A stretch of DNA of 64,000 nucleotides from Martinezella miluonensis (GTDB lineage Bacteria > Pseudomonadota > Alphaproteobacteria > Rhizobiales > Rhizobiaceae): assembly GCF_900094545.1 (NCBI RefSeq), contig NZ_FMAH01000001.1, positions 124,001 to 188,000 of the forward strand. Direction: 5' to 3'. The position numbers and the translations under genes were made by a program. Positions 44,915-53,900 of this stretch are shown one piece after another. The notes beneath the pieces are model-generated. The model did not search any database, had not been told where the DNA came from, and saw only the letters and a list, made by a program, of their open reading frames with translations. How positions within the stretch are numbered: the first letter of the stretch is position 1; each line of letters begins with the position of its first letter.

Positions 44915-47260
44915 ATGTTCATCTTTCGTATGAAGTCGCTTGCGGCCAAGCTGATCTTGGTCACCGGGCTGGCGATTGCGCTTGTCCTGCTGGTCTCCAA
45001 CTTTTTGCTGATTTCGCAGACGCGCGACCGCGTCGAGACACTGACGATGGATCAGGCCAACACCGAGGCCAAATCCATTTCCAACGAGATCGCCGCCAAT
45101 GTCGGCGAAATGGCCAGTGCCGCCCGCTCCATGGCCGCCGTCATCGGCCGCGCCCACGAGGGCCACAATCTCGATCGCAAGGGTATCATCAACATCCTCA
45201 AGGCCAATGTCGAGCAGAACGCCTTTGCCTTCGGCAGCTGGTTCTGCGAGCAGCTCGGCGCCATAGACGGCAAGACGACCGAACTCGCCAACAACAAGGA
45301 TCAGGGCGTCAATGAGAAGGGCGCCTTCGCACCTTACTGGTCGAAGACGAAGGATGGCGGCATCCAGTTCTCCACCTTCGACAACGATTATACCGCCGCC
45401 TGGTGGAAGCTCGCAGCTGACAGCGGCAAGGGCGCGATCACGCCGCCCTACCTTGCACAGGGCACCGACGTTCCGACGACCATGAGCTCCATCGCCTATC
45501 CGGTCATGTCCGGCGGCAAGATGATCGGCGTCGCGGGCGTCGACCTCTCTCTCTCCTCGCTCTACACGAAGCTGCAGAAGCTGCATCCGTTCGGGTCTGG
45601 CCGCGTCCTGCTGCTTTCGCAGGATAACAAGTGGCTGGTAGCACCGACCGCTGACCTGCTGATGAAGGACTATAATGGTTCAGGCGTCGACGTCGTTAAG
45701 GCGGCACTGACCTCGTCTTCCGCAAGCATCCTCAAGAATCTTTCCGAAAACGGCGGCGAAGAATTCGACCGCGTCGTCTATCCTTTCGCGGTTCCGGGCC
45801 TCAACGCCACGTGGGTCGTTCTCATCGACGTGCCGCACAGCGCGATCGCAGCACCGGTGCGCGATCAGACCTACACGATGGTCATCTCCGGCATCCTCGT
45901 GCTTGCCGCCGTCATGTTCGCTCTCTACGCGGCTGTGCGCAGCTTCGTGCAGAAGCCGCTTGCCGGCCTCGTTGCCAGCGTCAATGGTCTCAGCGCCGGC
46001 AACTATGCCAAGCCGATCGACGGTCAGGAACGGGCAGACGAAGTGGGCTCGGTCGCAAAGGCGTTGGAAGGCTTCCGCTTTGCGCTTGCCGATACCAAGC
46101 GCCTGGAAGGCGAAGCCAACGATCAGCGTCAGGCCGCCGAAGGCGAGCGTCGCCGCTCGGAAACGGAGCGCAATGAGAGCGTCGCCCTGCAGCGCCATAT
46201 CGTCGGCATTCTCGGCCATAACCTGGCCGAGCTGTCGAAGGGCAATCTCAGCCACCGCATCACCGACGACTTCCCCGGCGAATATGCTCAGCTGAAGCAG
46301 GATTTCAACGCCGCTCTCGCCAGCATCGAAGAGACGGTACACACCGTCAATGTCAGCGTCGGCAACATCGGCAGCGGCACGGGCGAAATCAGCAACAGCG
46401 CCTCCGACCTTGCCCGCCGCACCGAGCAGCAGGCAGCAAGTCTCGAGGAAACGGCAGCAGCCCTCAACGAGCTTACCGCGCAGGTCAACTCCAGCGCCGA
46501 AAACGCCCGCACAGCCGCAAGCAGCGTCAATGCGGCCTCCCAGGATGCCGAGCATTCCGGCGAGATCGTGCAGAAGGCTATCGCTTCCATGCACGGCATC
46601 GAGCAATCGTCTCTGGAAGTCTCGCGCATCATCGGTGTCATTGACGAAATCGCTTTCCAGACGAACCTGCTCGCCCTGAACGCCGGCGTCGAAGCCGCCC
46701 GTGCAGGCGAAGCGGGCAAGGGCTTTGCCGTCGTCGCCCAGGAAGTTCGCGAACTGGCCCAGCGCTCGGCCAATGCCGCCAAGGAGATCAAGACGCTGAT
46801 CAACACCTCGGCGGGTCAGGTCAAGGAAGGCGTCGATCTGGTCGGTCGCACCGGCAACGCCCTGCACAAGATCGCCCAGCAGGTCATGGAGATCAACGGC
46901 CTAATCCGCCAGATCTCCGCCTCCGCGAGCGAGCAGGCGATCGGGCTGAAGGAAATCAATTCGGCTATGAACCAGATGGATCAGGTGACGCAGCAGAATG
47001 CCGCGATGGTCGAGGAGACCACGGCCTCCAGCGTGACCCTTGCCGAAGAAGCCCAGACCCTGAGAGGCCTTGTCGCGCGTTTCCGCACCTCGCACAGTGT
47101 ACAGGACAATGCCGGCGCCCTGAGAGCAGCGGCTCAGCAGATGCGGGCACCCGTAGCCCCGCGCAGAGCGGCAGCGCCTGCGGCGGCCCCGATGCGCAAG
47201 GCTCAGCCGCAGACGCACGGTGCCAACGCTCTGGCACAGGACGACTGGGAAGAATTCTGA
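44915..47260 (+). CDS. Methyl-accepting chemotaxis protein with dCache-type sensor
   Basis: About 781 residues. An N-terminal helix (about 12-32) is followed by a periplasmic dCache_1 sensor region of about 280 residues with [16 protein letters not shown] and SYPV-like [19 protein letters not shown] blocks, a second helix (about 325-347), HAMP, and a signalling domain with the conserved hairpin tip. It ends in DDWEEF, a CheR/CheB tether like that of the chemoreceptor at 20169-22202. ATG 44915 has GAGGA 4 nt upstream; ATGs at 44912 and 44930 are alternatives. dCache sensors often bind amino acids or organic acids; the ligand here is unknown. Confidence 0.92.
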   Translation: MFIFRMKSLAAKLILVTGLAIALVLLVSNFLLISQTRDRVETLTMDQANTEAKSISNEIAANVGEMASAARSMAAVIGRAHEGHNLDRKGIINILKANVEQNAFAFGSWFCEQLGAIDGKTTELANNKDQGVNEKGAFAPYWSKTKDGGIQFSTFDNDYTAAWWKLAADSGKGAITPPYLAQGTDVPTTMSSIAYPVMSGGKMIGVAGVDLSLSSLYTKLQKLHPFGSGRVLLLSQDNKWLVAPTADLLMKDYNGSGVDVVKAALTSSSASILKNLSENGGEEFDRVVYPFAVPGLNATWVVLIDVPHSAIAAPVRDQTYTMVISGILVLAAVMFALYAAVRSFVQKPLAGLVASVNGLSAGNYAKPIDGQERADEVGSVAKALEGFRFALADTKRLEGEANDQRQAAEGERRRSETERNESVALQRHIVGILGHNLAELSKGNLSHRITDDFPGEYAQLKQDFNAALASIEETVHTVNVSVGNIGSGTGEISNSASDLARRTEQQAASLEETAAALNELTAQVNSSAENARTAASSVNAASQDAEHSGEIVQKAIASMHGIEQSSLEVSRIIGVIDEIAFQTNLLALNAGVEAARAGEAGKGFAVVAQEVRELAQRSANAAKEIKTLINTSAGQVKEGVDLVGRTGNALHKIAQQVMEINGLIRQISASASEQAIGLKEINSAMNQMDQVTQQNAAMVEETTASSVTLAEEAQTLRGLVARFRTSHSVQDNAGALRAAAQQMRAPVAPRRAAAPAAAPMRKAQPQTHGANALAQDDWEEF

Positions 47261-47280
47261 GCCGGCTTAGTTTAAGCTAC

Positions 47281-47314
47281 GAAAAGGCCGCCGGAGCGAT
47301 CCGGCGGCCTTTTC
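47281..47314. terminator. Strong bidirectional terminator
   Basis: Fourteen-base arms AAAAGGCCGCCGGA and TCCGGCGGCCTTTT with a GCGA loop, between the convergent chemoreceptor and nucleoside hydrolase genes. Confidence 0.92.
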
Positions 47315-47329
47315 ATTTGTATCAGACGA

Positions 47330-48274
47330 TCAGATGCGAGCGAAGCGTTCCGTCAGCAGCGCGAAGAAGCCATCGGCATCGACATCACGCATGACCTTGG
47401 CATTGTGCTTGCGGTCGGTGACATGCCACCAGTCGACGACGGTCATGCCGACCGTCAACTCGGATGTCACCTCGATCTCGACATTGCACTCGCGGCCCTT
47501 GAAGAGCTCGGGCTTCAGCAGATAGGCGATGACGGTCGGGTCGTGCAGCGGGCCGCCATCCGAGCCGTACTTCTCGATATCGAAGCGCTCGAAGAATTCC
47601 AGCATCTCGACCATGGCCTTGGCGGCCGGCGTGCCGACGGCAGCGATGCGGGCGACGCGATCCTTGCGCGTCAGCAGCTTGTGCGTGACATCGAGCGGCA
47701 TCATGACGATCGGTACGCCCGAGCGGAACACGACATCCGCCGCCTCCGGATCGACATAGATGTTGAATTCGGCGGCCGGCGTGATGTTGCCGCCCTCAAA
47801 GAAACCGCCGCCCATCATCACTAGCTCGCGCACGCGGCCGATGATGTCAGGCGCCTTCTGGAAGGCCGTCGCGATATTGGTCAGCGGACCAAGCGTGCAA
47901 AGCGTGACAGCGCCTTCCGGTTCCTTACGCAGCGTGTCGATGATGAAATCGACGGCGTGGCCGGGCTGCAGTTCCATGGTCGGTTCGGACAGTTCCGGAC
48001 CGTCCAGGCCGGTCTTGCCATGCACATGCTCGGCGGTGACCAGCTTGCGCTTGAGCGGTGCGTCGGCGCCGGCAAAAACCTTCACGTCGCGACGATTGCA
48101 GAGCTCGCAAACGATACGGGCGTTGCGGCTCGTCAGCCGCAACGGCACGTTGCCGGCAACGGTCGTGATACCGAGCACATCGACTTCCTCGCGACTGCCG
48201 AAGGCGAGAAAGATCGCTGCAGCGTCGTCCTGACCAGGGTCTGTATCGATGATGATTTTTCTGGGTTCGGTCAT
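47330..48274 (-). CDS. Inosine-uridine-preferring nucleoside hydrolase
   Basis: 314 residues. Cleaves nucleosides to base plus ribose using a Ca2+-bound water. The DTDPGQDDA motif (about 10-18) supplies the Asp ligands, and GGGFFEGGNITPAAEFNI (about 154-171) forms the ribose site. A catalytic His lies near the C-terminal third in GGPLHDPT. With the nearby ribokinase it can turn nucleosides into ribose 5-phosphate. Confidence 0.94.
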   Translation of the reverse strand: MTEPRKIIIDTDPGQDDAAAIFLAFGSREEVDVLGITTVAGNVPLRLTSRNARIVCELCNRRDVKVFAGADAPLKRKLVTAEHVHGKTGLDGPELSEPTMELQPGHAVDFIIDTLRKEPEGAVTLCTLGPLTNIATAFQKAPDIIGRVRELVMMGGGFFEGGNITPAAEFNIYVDPEAADVVFRSGVPIVMMPLDVTHKLLTRKDRVARIAAVGTPAAKAMVEMLEFFERFDIEKYGSDGGPLHDPTVIAYLLKPELFKGRECNVEIEVTSELTVGMTVVDWWHVTDRKHNAKVMRDVDADGFFALLTERFARI

Positions 48275-48410
48275 GTCTGTAACTTTCCTCCGGTGCAGAT
48301 TGAGAGGCTTTGTCGCGAGTCCGGTCCGGCTTTGTCAAGCGCTCGGGCAGCATGTCACCAAACGATTCTTCGCTGCGCGATTCGATCTCGCAAATGCGAA
48401 GACGCCATGC

Positions 48411-48439
48411 CTTGCACTCAAAGGCGCGTACTCCCATAT
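48411..48439 (+). promoter_or_regulatory. RpoH (sigma-32) heat-shock promoter of hsp20
   Basis: CTTGCAC (48411-48417) and CCCATAT (48433-48439) are 15 nt apart, close to the sigma-32 consensus. It is about 65 bp upstream of the hsp20 start codon. Confidence 0.8.
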
Positions 48440-48504
48440 TAGTGGCAACCGGGTGCTGAAAATCAGGTCCGGAACGGTCGCTTGTTACCCAAGGACTTGA
48501 GACG

Positions 48505-48936
48505 ATGAGCCGGACGACTCCCTTTGCCAGCCCGCTGCTTCTGGGCTTCGACACTATGGAAAAGACGCTGGAGCGGATTTCCAAGGCCAGTGACGGTTAT
48601 CCTCCCTACAATATCGAGCGCATGCAGGCAGACCGCCTTTCGGGCGAGCCGGAGCGCCTGCGCATCACGCTTGCTGTGGCCGGTTTCTCGGAAGATGAGC
48701 TCGATGTCAGCACGGAAGAAAACCAGCTTCTGATCCGCGGGCGCCAGGTCGAACAGAGCGAGCGCGACTATCTTTATCGCGGCATCGCGGCCCGGCAGTT
48801 CCAGCGCATCTTCGTGCTTGCTGATGGGATGCAAGTCCTTGGCGCCATTCTGAAGAATGGCCTGCTCTCAGTCGATCTCATTCGGCCGGAACCGAACCGC
48901 ATGGTAAAGAAAATTAACATTTCGGTCTCACAGTAG
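48505..48936 (+). CDS. Small heat shock protein Hsp20 (IbpA-like)
   Basis: 143 residues. Class A rhizobial small heat shock protein: the N-terminal PLLLGFDTMEKTLERISK, then the alpha-crystallin domain (about 36-125) with YNIERM and LRITLAVAGFSEDEL, and the A-x-x-x-N-G-L-L motif as AILKNGLLSVDL. It holds unfolded proteins for refolding. AAGGA lies 9 nt before the ATG. Expression is expected from the RpoH promoter at 48411-48439; the 59-nt leader can pair AGGTCC with GGACTT over the ribosome site, a possible thermosensor. Confidence 0.93.
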   Translation: MSRTTPFASPLLLGFDTMEKTLERISKASDGYPPYNIERMQADRLSGEPERLRITLAVAGFSEDELDVSTEENQLLIRGRQVEQSERDYLYRGIAARQFQRIFVLADGMQVLGAILKNGLLSVDLIRPEPNRMVKKINISVSQ

Positions 48937-48945
48937 GACAACGGA

Positions 48946-49060
48946 CTAGAGCCGGATGATTTCAGGTCGAATCGACCTAAAATCTGAATCCGCTCTAGAA
49001 TCAAATAACTAGAGCATGATGTCGCCCGAAAACCGCTTACACTTTTCGGCATCATGCTCT
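48946..49060. repeat. Two palindromic rhizobial repeats between hsp20 and DUF1150 gene
   Basis: First palindrome at 48946-48998: outer arms CTAGAGCCGGAT and ATCCGCTCTAG with inner AGGTCGA/TCGACCT. Second at 49011-49060: 11-bp arms AGAGCATGATG and CATCATGCTCT with inner CCGAAAA/TTTTCGG, the same family as the copies at 6193, 60706 and 63185. The pair fills almost the entire gap. Confidence 0.75.
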
Positions 49061-49093
49061 AGGCCGTTGGTCCCTCACACTGGAGGTACGAAG

Positions 49094-49351
49094 GTGTTGT
49101 TGAAAGAAGCCACCGCCCGCCTGACCCAATCCGAGCTTGCCGACATTGGTGCCGGCGAGGTAGCCTATATCAGGAAAATGGACTGGAACGAGGTCTCCCG
49201 CTGCTTTCCGGAAGCGCCTGAAATCGATCCGGATGTCGACCTCTGGGCGCTTTTCGGCGCGGATGGCACACCAATTCTGCTGACGGACAATCGGTCCAGC
49301 ACGTTCTATCGTGCTGCCGAAGACGAACTGAAGACGGTTAGCCTGCACTGA
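49094..49351 (+). CDS. DUF1150 family small protein
   Basis: 85 residues, starting at GTG 49094 with GGAGGT 6 nt upstream; the frame is open further up but only through the palindromic repeat. The family feature is a C-terminal block DLWALFGADGTPILLTDNR (about 55-73). DUF1150 genes commonly follow small heat-shock genes in alphaproteobacteria, as here, which suggests a stress or chaperone role; none is established to my knowledge. Confidence 0.87.
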   Translation: MLLKEATARLTQSELADIGAGEVAYIRKMDWNEVSRCFPEAPEIDPDVDLWALFGADGTPILLTDNRSSTFYRAAEDELKTVSLH

Positions 49352-49510
49352 CCGGAAGTGCCGCTCAACGGTGAGGTTCACCGTTCGCAAGGACCGCCGA
49401 ACGGCCCCGTATTGCGACGCGCGTGCATGATCCAGACCGCCCCTTGCGCGGCGGTCCTGACGGGGTGATGCGACAGGAGCAGTCACCTGCTCCAGCCATA
49501 AATCAAGCGA

Positions 49511-50212
49511 TCAGATTTTCCTGAAGGTCAGATAAGCCGACGAGCGCCCTTCGCGCCGGGCCTTTGCCTCGTAGCGCGTGCTCGGCCAACCCTCGTAGGG
49601 CGTCAGCCAATCGGCAGCATTCCGCGCAGTCCATTCGAAGCCACCATGAGCATGGCAATGCTGCAGTGTCCAATTGACATAGGTATCGATGTCGGATGCG
49701 AAGCAGAAGCGCGCGCCCGGCTTCAGCACGCGATGGAAGCGCGTGAGATTGACCTGCGAAACGAAACGGCGCTTCCAGTGCTTCTTCTTCGGCCAGGGAT
49801 CGGGATAGAGCAGATCGATCTGATCCAGGCAGCCATCCGGCAGCCAGTCCAGCAGTTGGGTGGCGTCGTCGTTGTAAACGCGGATATTGCGGGCGCCGGT
49901 CTCACCGATGCGCGCAAGCAGTTTCTGCATCGAATTGACGAAGGGCTCGACGCCGATGAAGCCGGTCGCCTGCTGTTCCAATGCCCTATGAATCAGATGC
50001 TCGCCGCCACCGAAACCGATCTCCAAGCGCAGACGCTCGGTCTGCTCGGGGAAGAGATCATTCAGCGGCTGCGGCGCCGGAGCGGAAAGATCGACGATAT
50101 ATTGCGGCAGCATTGCTTCCAGCGTTTCCGCCTGCTGGCCGCGCAAGGCTTTACCCTTGCGCCGCCCGAAGAATGCTTCCGTCGCCCGCGACCGGCGCTC
50201 GACGTCGATCAT
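49511..50212 (-). CDS. trmB: tRNA (guanine-N7-)-methyltransferase
   Basis: 233 residues. Methylates G46 of tRNA with SAM. The motif [13 protein letters not shown] (about 63-75) and the [17 protein letters not shown] block (about 134-150) are diagnostic. Its start overlaps the metK stop by 4 bp, so the SAM-maker and a SAM user are co-translated. Confidence 0.96.
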   Translation of the reverse strand: MIDVERRSRATEAFFGRRKGKALRGQQAETLEAMLPQYIVDLSAPAPQPLNDLFPEQTERLRLEIGFGGGEHLIHRALEQQATGFIGVEPFVNSMQKLLARIGETGARNIRVYNDDATQLLDWLPDGCLDQIDLLYPDPWPKKKHWKRRFVSQVNLTRFHRVLKPGARFCFASDIDTYVNWTLQHCHAHGGFEWTARNAADWLTPYEGWPSTRYEAKARREGRSSAYLTFRKI

Positions 50213-51462
50213 GCAGCTTCCTTGACCTTCACAGCTTCCTTGAGGGCCTTCACCAGATCGGTACGCTCCCAGGAGAAGGAACCGTCACGGCCGGCCTTGC
50301 GGCCGAAATGGCCATAGGCCGAGGTCTTGGCATAAATCGGCTTGTTGAGGTCGAGGTGACGGCGGATGCCCGTCGGCGAGAGGTCCATGTTCTTGCGGAT
50401 AGCCGCTTCGACCTGGTCCTCGGTTACGCCCTTGCCCGTGCCGTGCAGGTCGACATAGATCGACAGCGGCTGAGCGACGCCGATGGCGTAGGAGAGCTGG
50501 ATCGTGCAGCGATCGGACAGGCCGGCGGCAACGACGTTCTTTGCGAGGTAGCGGGCGGCATAGGCTGCAGAACGGTCAACCTTGGTCGTGTCCTTGCCCG
50601 AGAAAGCGCCGCCGCCATGCGGAGCTGCGCCGCCGTAGGTGTCAACGATGATCTTGCGGCCGGTCAGGCCGGCGTCGCCGTCCGGGCCGCCGATGACGAA
50701 CTTACCAGTGGGGTTGATGTACCACTTGCAATCGGAGGCGATCTTCAGGTCGCCGAGTGCTTCGATGATATAGGGTTCGACAACGGCGCGAACCTTGTTT
50801 GAATCCCAGCTATCGTCGAGATGCTGCGTGGACAGCACGATCGAGGTCACTTCGGACGGCTGGCCGTCGACGTAGCGGACCGTTACCTGGCTCTTGGCGT
50901 CCGGGCCGAGCTTGGCAACGTCTCCATCGCCCTTTTTGCGGGCGGTTGCGAGCAGCTGCAGGATCTTGTGCGAATAGTAGATCGGCGCCGGCATGAGATC
51001 CGGGGTTTCGCGGCAGGCGTAGCCGAACATGATGCCCTGGTCGCCGGCACCTTCGTCGCCCTGCTGGTCGGCAGCATTGTCGACGCCCTGGGCGATATCG
51101 GCAGACTGCGAGTGCAGGAGCACGTCGATGCGCGCCTTCTTCCAGTGGAAGCCGTCCTGTTCGTAGCCGATATCCTTGATGGCGCGGCGGGCAGCAGCCT
51201 TGAACTTCGAAGGATTGATGACGTCGTTGCCATCCTTGTCCTTCTTCATCAGGCTCGGCGGAAGACGAACTTCGCCGGCGATGACGACACGGTTGGTGGT
51301 GGCAAGGGTCTCGCAGGCAATGCGCACGCCCCAAGGATTCACGCCGGTCTTTGCGGCCTCGCGGTAGACCAGATCGACGATTTCATCAGAAATGCGGTCA
51401 CAAACTTTATCCGGGTGACCTTCGGCAACGGACTCACTCGTGAACAGATAATTCGCGCGCAT
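50209..51462 (-). CDS. metK: S-adenosylmethionine synthase
   Basis: 417 residues. Makes SAM from methionine and ATP. Motifs: [20 protein letters not shown] split near 11-30, the hexapeptide [12 protein letters not shown] (about 131-142), and [19 protein letters not shown] less its ends. The length fits the longer alphaproteobacterial form. It is separated from the upstream HTH gene by a terminator and has an AT-rich palindrome in its own promoter region. It overlaps trmB. Confidence 0.97.
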   Translation of the reverse strand: MRANYLFTSESVAEGHPDKVCDRISDEIVDLVYREAAKTGVNPWGVRIACETLATTNRVVIAGEVRLPPSLMKKDKDGNDVINPSKFKAAARRAIKDIGYEQDGFHWKKARIDVLLHSQSADIAQGVDNAADQQGDEGAGDQGIMFGYACRETPDLMPAPIYYSHKILQLLATARKKGDGDVAKLGPDAKSQVTVRYVDGQPSEVTSIVLSTQHLDDSWDSNKVRAVVEPYIIEALGDLKIASDCKWYINPTGKFVIGGPDGDAGLTGRKIIVDTYGGAAPHGGGAFSGKDTTKVDRSAAYAARYLAKNVVAAGLSDRCTIQLSYAIGVAQPLSIYVDLHGTGKGVTEDQVEAAIRKNMDLSPTGIRRHLDLNKPIYAKTSAYGHFGRKAGRDGSFSWERTDLVKALKEAVKVKEAA

Positions 51463-51534
51463 GTGGGATTCCCCTCAAAGAACAAATCTTCGCTCTTGAT
51501 ATTCGTCTCTGCCTCGAAAAACAAGACGAACAAG

Positions 51535-51556
51535 GACATAAATATATCTTTATATC
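51535..51556. promoter_or_regulatory. AT-rich palindrome upstream of metK
   Basis: A 22-bp imperfect palindrome; on the minus strand it starts GATATAAAGAT and ends ATATTTATGTC, with 9 of 11 positions paired. It is 73-94 bp before the metK start. It looks like an operator for a methionine- or SAH-responsive repressor of the ArsR type; the regulator identity is a guess. Confidence 0.5.
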
Positions 51557-51591
51557 CCGGCCGAAGTGATAAAATTTTGCCGTAAATGCAG

Positions 51592-51615
51592 AAAAGGCGG
51601 CCAAAATGACCGCCT
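51592..51615 (-). terminator. Intrinsic terminator after the HTH gene
   Basis: On the minus strand AGGCGGTCA and TGGCCGCCT arms (one G-T pair) with a TTT loop, followed by TTTTC, 35 bp after the HTH gene stop. Confidence 0.8.
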
Positions 51616-51649
51616 CCCGGCTTCTTCGGTTTGTATCGTCACGGAAGGC

Positions 51650-52072
51650 CTATTCGGCATCCGCCTCGGCGGCAAGCGCCTTGACCAGCTCGACCACCTT
51701 GCGCCGGACCTTGCCGTCGGAAATCTTCACGAAGGCGCGATTGAGCTGCAGCCCTTCCGAAGAGGACAGGAAATCGACGACATAATTAGAACTGGATGCT
51801 TCGGCCATGCCCCCCGCAGTAGCCGTATGCTCGCCCGGAGCGTCTTCGAAGAAGAAAGAGACCGGGACATTGAGAATGCTGGAGATATTCTGGAGGCGGC
51901 TGGCGCCAACGCGGTTGGTGCCCTTTTCGTATTTCTGGATTTGCTGAAACGTGATTCCAAGGCTTTCGCCGAGTTTCTCCTGGCTCATGCCAAGCATCGT
52001 GCGGCGGAGGCGTATGCGGCTACCGACATGAATGTCGATGGGGTTCGGCTTCTTTTTGTTTTCAATCATCAT
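51650..52072 (-). CDS. XRE-family helix-turn-helix regulator
   Basis: 140 residues (an alternative ATG is one codon later). An N-terminal HTH_3 domain (about 16-70) contains SQEKLGESLGITFQQIQKYE and then the helix NRVGASRLQNIS. The C-terminal half (about 85-140) is a conserved rhizobial extension without a known domain. It lies between lnt and metK in the same direction; this place is conserved in Rhizobiales. Related rhizobial proteins of this kind (for example PraR) regulate biofilm and quorum sensing; this one could be such a protein but I cannot confirm it. Confidence 0.9.
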   Translation of the reverse strand: MMIENKKKPNPIDIHVGSRIRLRRTMLGMSQEKLGESLGITFQQIQKYEKGTNRVGASRLQNISSILNVPVSFFFEDAPGEHTATAGGMAEASSSNYVVDFLSSSEGLQLNRAFVKISDGKVRRKVVELVKALAAEADAE

Positions 52073-52220
52073 TTTACCCTAACATAGGTTGAATTCAGGA
52101 CCTGCCACCCGGTACCCTTCTCCACCCCTATAACGCCACGTTGCAGCCGACGCCCCCAAGGCCTCCAGTCTACGTTCAAAAGGCGGATAGCCAGCACTAT
52201 GCAATTTTAGGGTTTTTTGG

Positions 52221-53822
52221 TCAATTCACCCTTGGAATAAAACCCATGCGTGAAATGGCGGCGACCATGCCGACCAGACCGACAATCAACCAAAAGTATG
52301 TTTTCCGGGCTTTATCATCGACGCTCGACACAGTTGCACCACTTAAAGTCGTGTCGATAAATCCCTCCTGATTATAGCCGATTCCGGAGATCACCCGGCC
52401 ATGCGGATCGACGAAGGCTGAGATGCCCGTATTGGCGCTGCGAATCAGAGGAAGCCCTTGTTCGACTGCCCTCACCCTTGCCTGCAGGAAGTGCTGATAA
52501 GGGCCTGGCGTATCTCCAAACCAGCCGTCGTTCGTCACGTTCAGGATCGCGTCGGCTTGCCGGATTTCCGGCGTCATCTCGTTCGGAAAGATGATCTCGT
52601 AGCAGATCAGCGGGTAGAGTTTGATACCGTCAGGCATGGCCAACAGCTGCCGCTTGGTGGCCGCGGAAAACCCTCCCGGCAGTTCCACGACATTCTCGAT
52701 GCCGAGATAACTCAGTATATGCTCGAAGGGCACATATTCGCCGAAGGGCACGAGATGGGTCTTGTCCGAGGCGTCGAGGATCTGGCCGCGACCATCGACG
52801 ACGTAGATCGAATTGTAGTAGCGCGGCGCGGCGCCAGGGCCCATATCCTCGACACGAACGGCGCCTGTGATCAGGACCTGATCGTCCTCCAGCTGATCGG
52901 CGATGCGAGCGAGCGCATCCCTGTTGTCTGTGAGGATGAACGGGACGGCCGTCTCGGGCCAGACGATGATATCGGGGCGCTTGCCGCCATTTGCAGACGG
53001 CTGCACGGAGAGCGCCAGATGCTTGTCGAAGATGGCGGTGCGATCCGCATCCGTGTCCATCTTCGCTTCCTGGTCGATGGACGGCTGGACGATGCGCACG
53101 ACGGGGGTCACCTTGCCGCTCGCCGCCGGCGTATCCGGCAGGTTCAGCGCATAATAGCCATAGCCGAAATGGGCGGCGGCGATCATGACAGCAAGCCCGA
53201 TCCCGGGCACCCGCCCCTGGCGCGTGCCGAGCAAGGCCGGCGCGGCGAAGACGAAGACGGCAAGCACCGTCACCCCGAGCACGCCGATCAGATGCGCCGA
53301 CTGCATCATCAGCGGAACGGGCATGGCGCCGTAGCCGATGGCATTCCAGGGAAAGCCGGTGAAGAGAAAGCTGCGCAGCCATTCGAGGATGCCGAAGCTG
53401 AAAGCGAGCGCCGCGATACGGCCCATCCCGTCGGACCACAGGATGCGGGCGAGCACTGTCGCCACGCCGTAGAAAATCGCCAGGAAGGCCGGCAGGCCGA
53501 AGATTGCCAGCGGCAAGGCCCAGGCAAACTCTTCGGCATCGATCAGCAGCGCATGACCGAGCCACCATAGGCCGGCGACGAAATAGCCGAAGCCGAACAG
53601 CCAGCCCGTGAAGAAGGCCGGCCACAGCCGGCCGAGAAGCCCGCTATCGGGACTGGCAGCGACGCCATCGAGCAGCCAGACGAGCAGCGTGAAGGAGATG
53701 AACATCGCCGCAAAAAAGCCGAAGGGCGGCAGCGCCAGCACGCCGACGGCACCGGCCAAAATCGCAAGCAACGCACGTTTTAAACCCCAGACGAGGATCA
53801 CCCTGCCCGAAAGCCATTCCAT
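52221..53822 (-). CDS. lnt: Apolipoprotein N-acyltransferase
   Basis: 533 residues. Adds the third acyl chain to lipoproteins at the periplasmic face of the inner membrane. About six to seven N-terminal hydrophobic segments precede a nitrilase-like domain with the catalytic Glu in VWPETAVPF, Lys in KTHLVPFGEYVP and Cys in ICYEIIFP, plus a C-terminal helix. It belongs to the phoH-ybeY-corC-lnt block, the usual rhizobial order. Confidence 0.95.
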   Translation of the reverse strand: MEWLSGRVILVWGLKRALLAILAGAVGVLALPPFGFFAAMFISFTLLVWLLDGVAASPDSGLLGRLWPAFFTGWLFGFGYFVAGLWWLGHALLIDAEEFAWALPLAIFGLPAFLAIFYGVATVLARILWSDGMGRIAALAFSFGILEWLRSFLFTGFPWNAIGYGAMPVPLMMQSAHLIGVLGVTVLAVFVFAAPALLGTRQGRVPGIGLAVMIAAAHFGYGYYALNLPDTPAASGKVTPVVRIVQPSIDQEAKMDTDADRTAIFDKHLALSVQPSANGGKRPDIIVWPETAVPFILTDNRDALARIADQLEDDQVLITGAVRVEDMGPGAAPRYYNSIYVVDGRGQILDASDKTHLVPFGEYVPFEHILSYLGIENVVELPGGFSAATKRQLLAMPDGIKLYPLICYEIIFPNEMTPEIRQADAILNVTNDGWFGDTPGPYQHFLQARVRAVEQGLPLIRSANTGISAFVDPHGRVISGIGYNQEGFIDTTLSGATVSSVDDKARKTYFWLIVGLVGMVAAISRMGFIPRVN

Positions 53823-53900
53823 GCGCCAGCTCCGTCCAACTGCGAATCAACTGGCGGCAGTCTTTCAAAGAATTGCCGGTTTGTCCCGCCGAAGCGGAAC

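Noticed and set aside
48440..48504. Classical ROSE thermometer in the hsp20 leader
   Set aside because: The leader may pair over the ribosome site, but the conserved ROSE sequence blocks were not found, so it is only noted as a possibility.
51463..51649. SAM riboswitch before metK
   Set aside because: No SAM-I, SAM-II or SAM/SAH fold could be recognised in the leader; an AT-rich palindrome is the only clear element.
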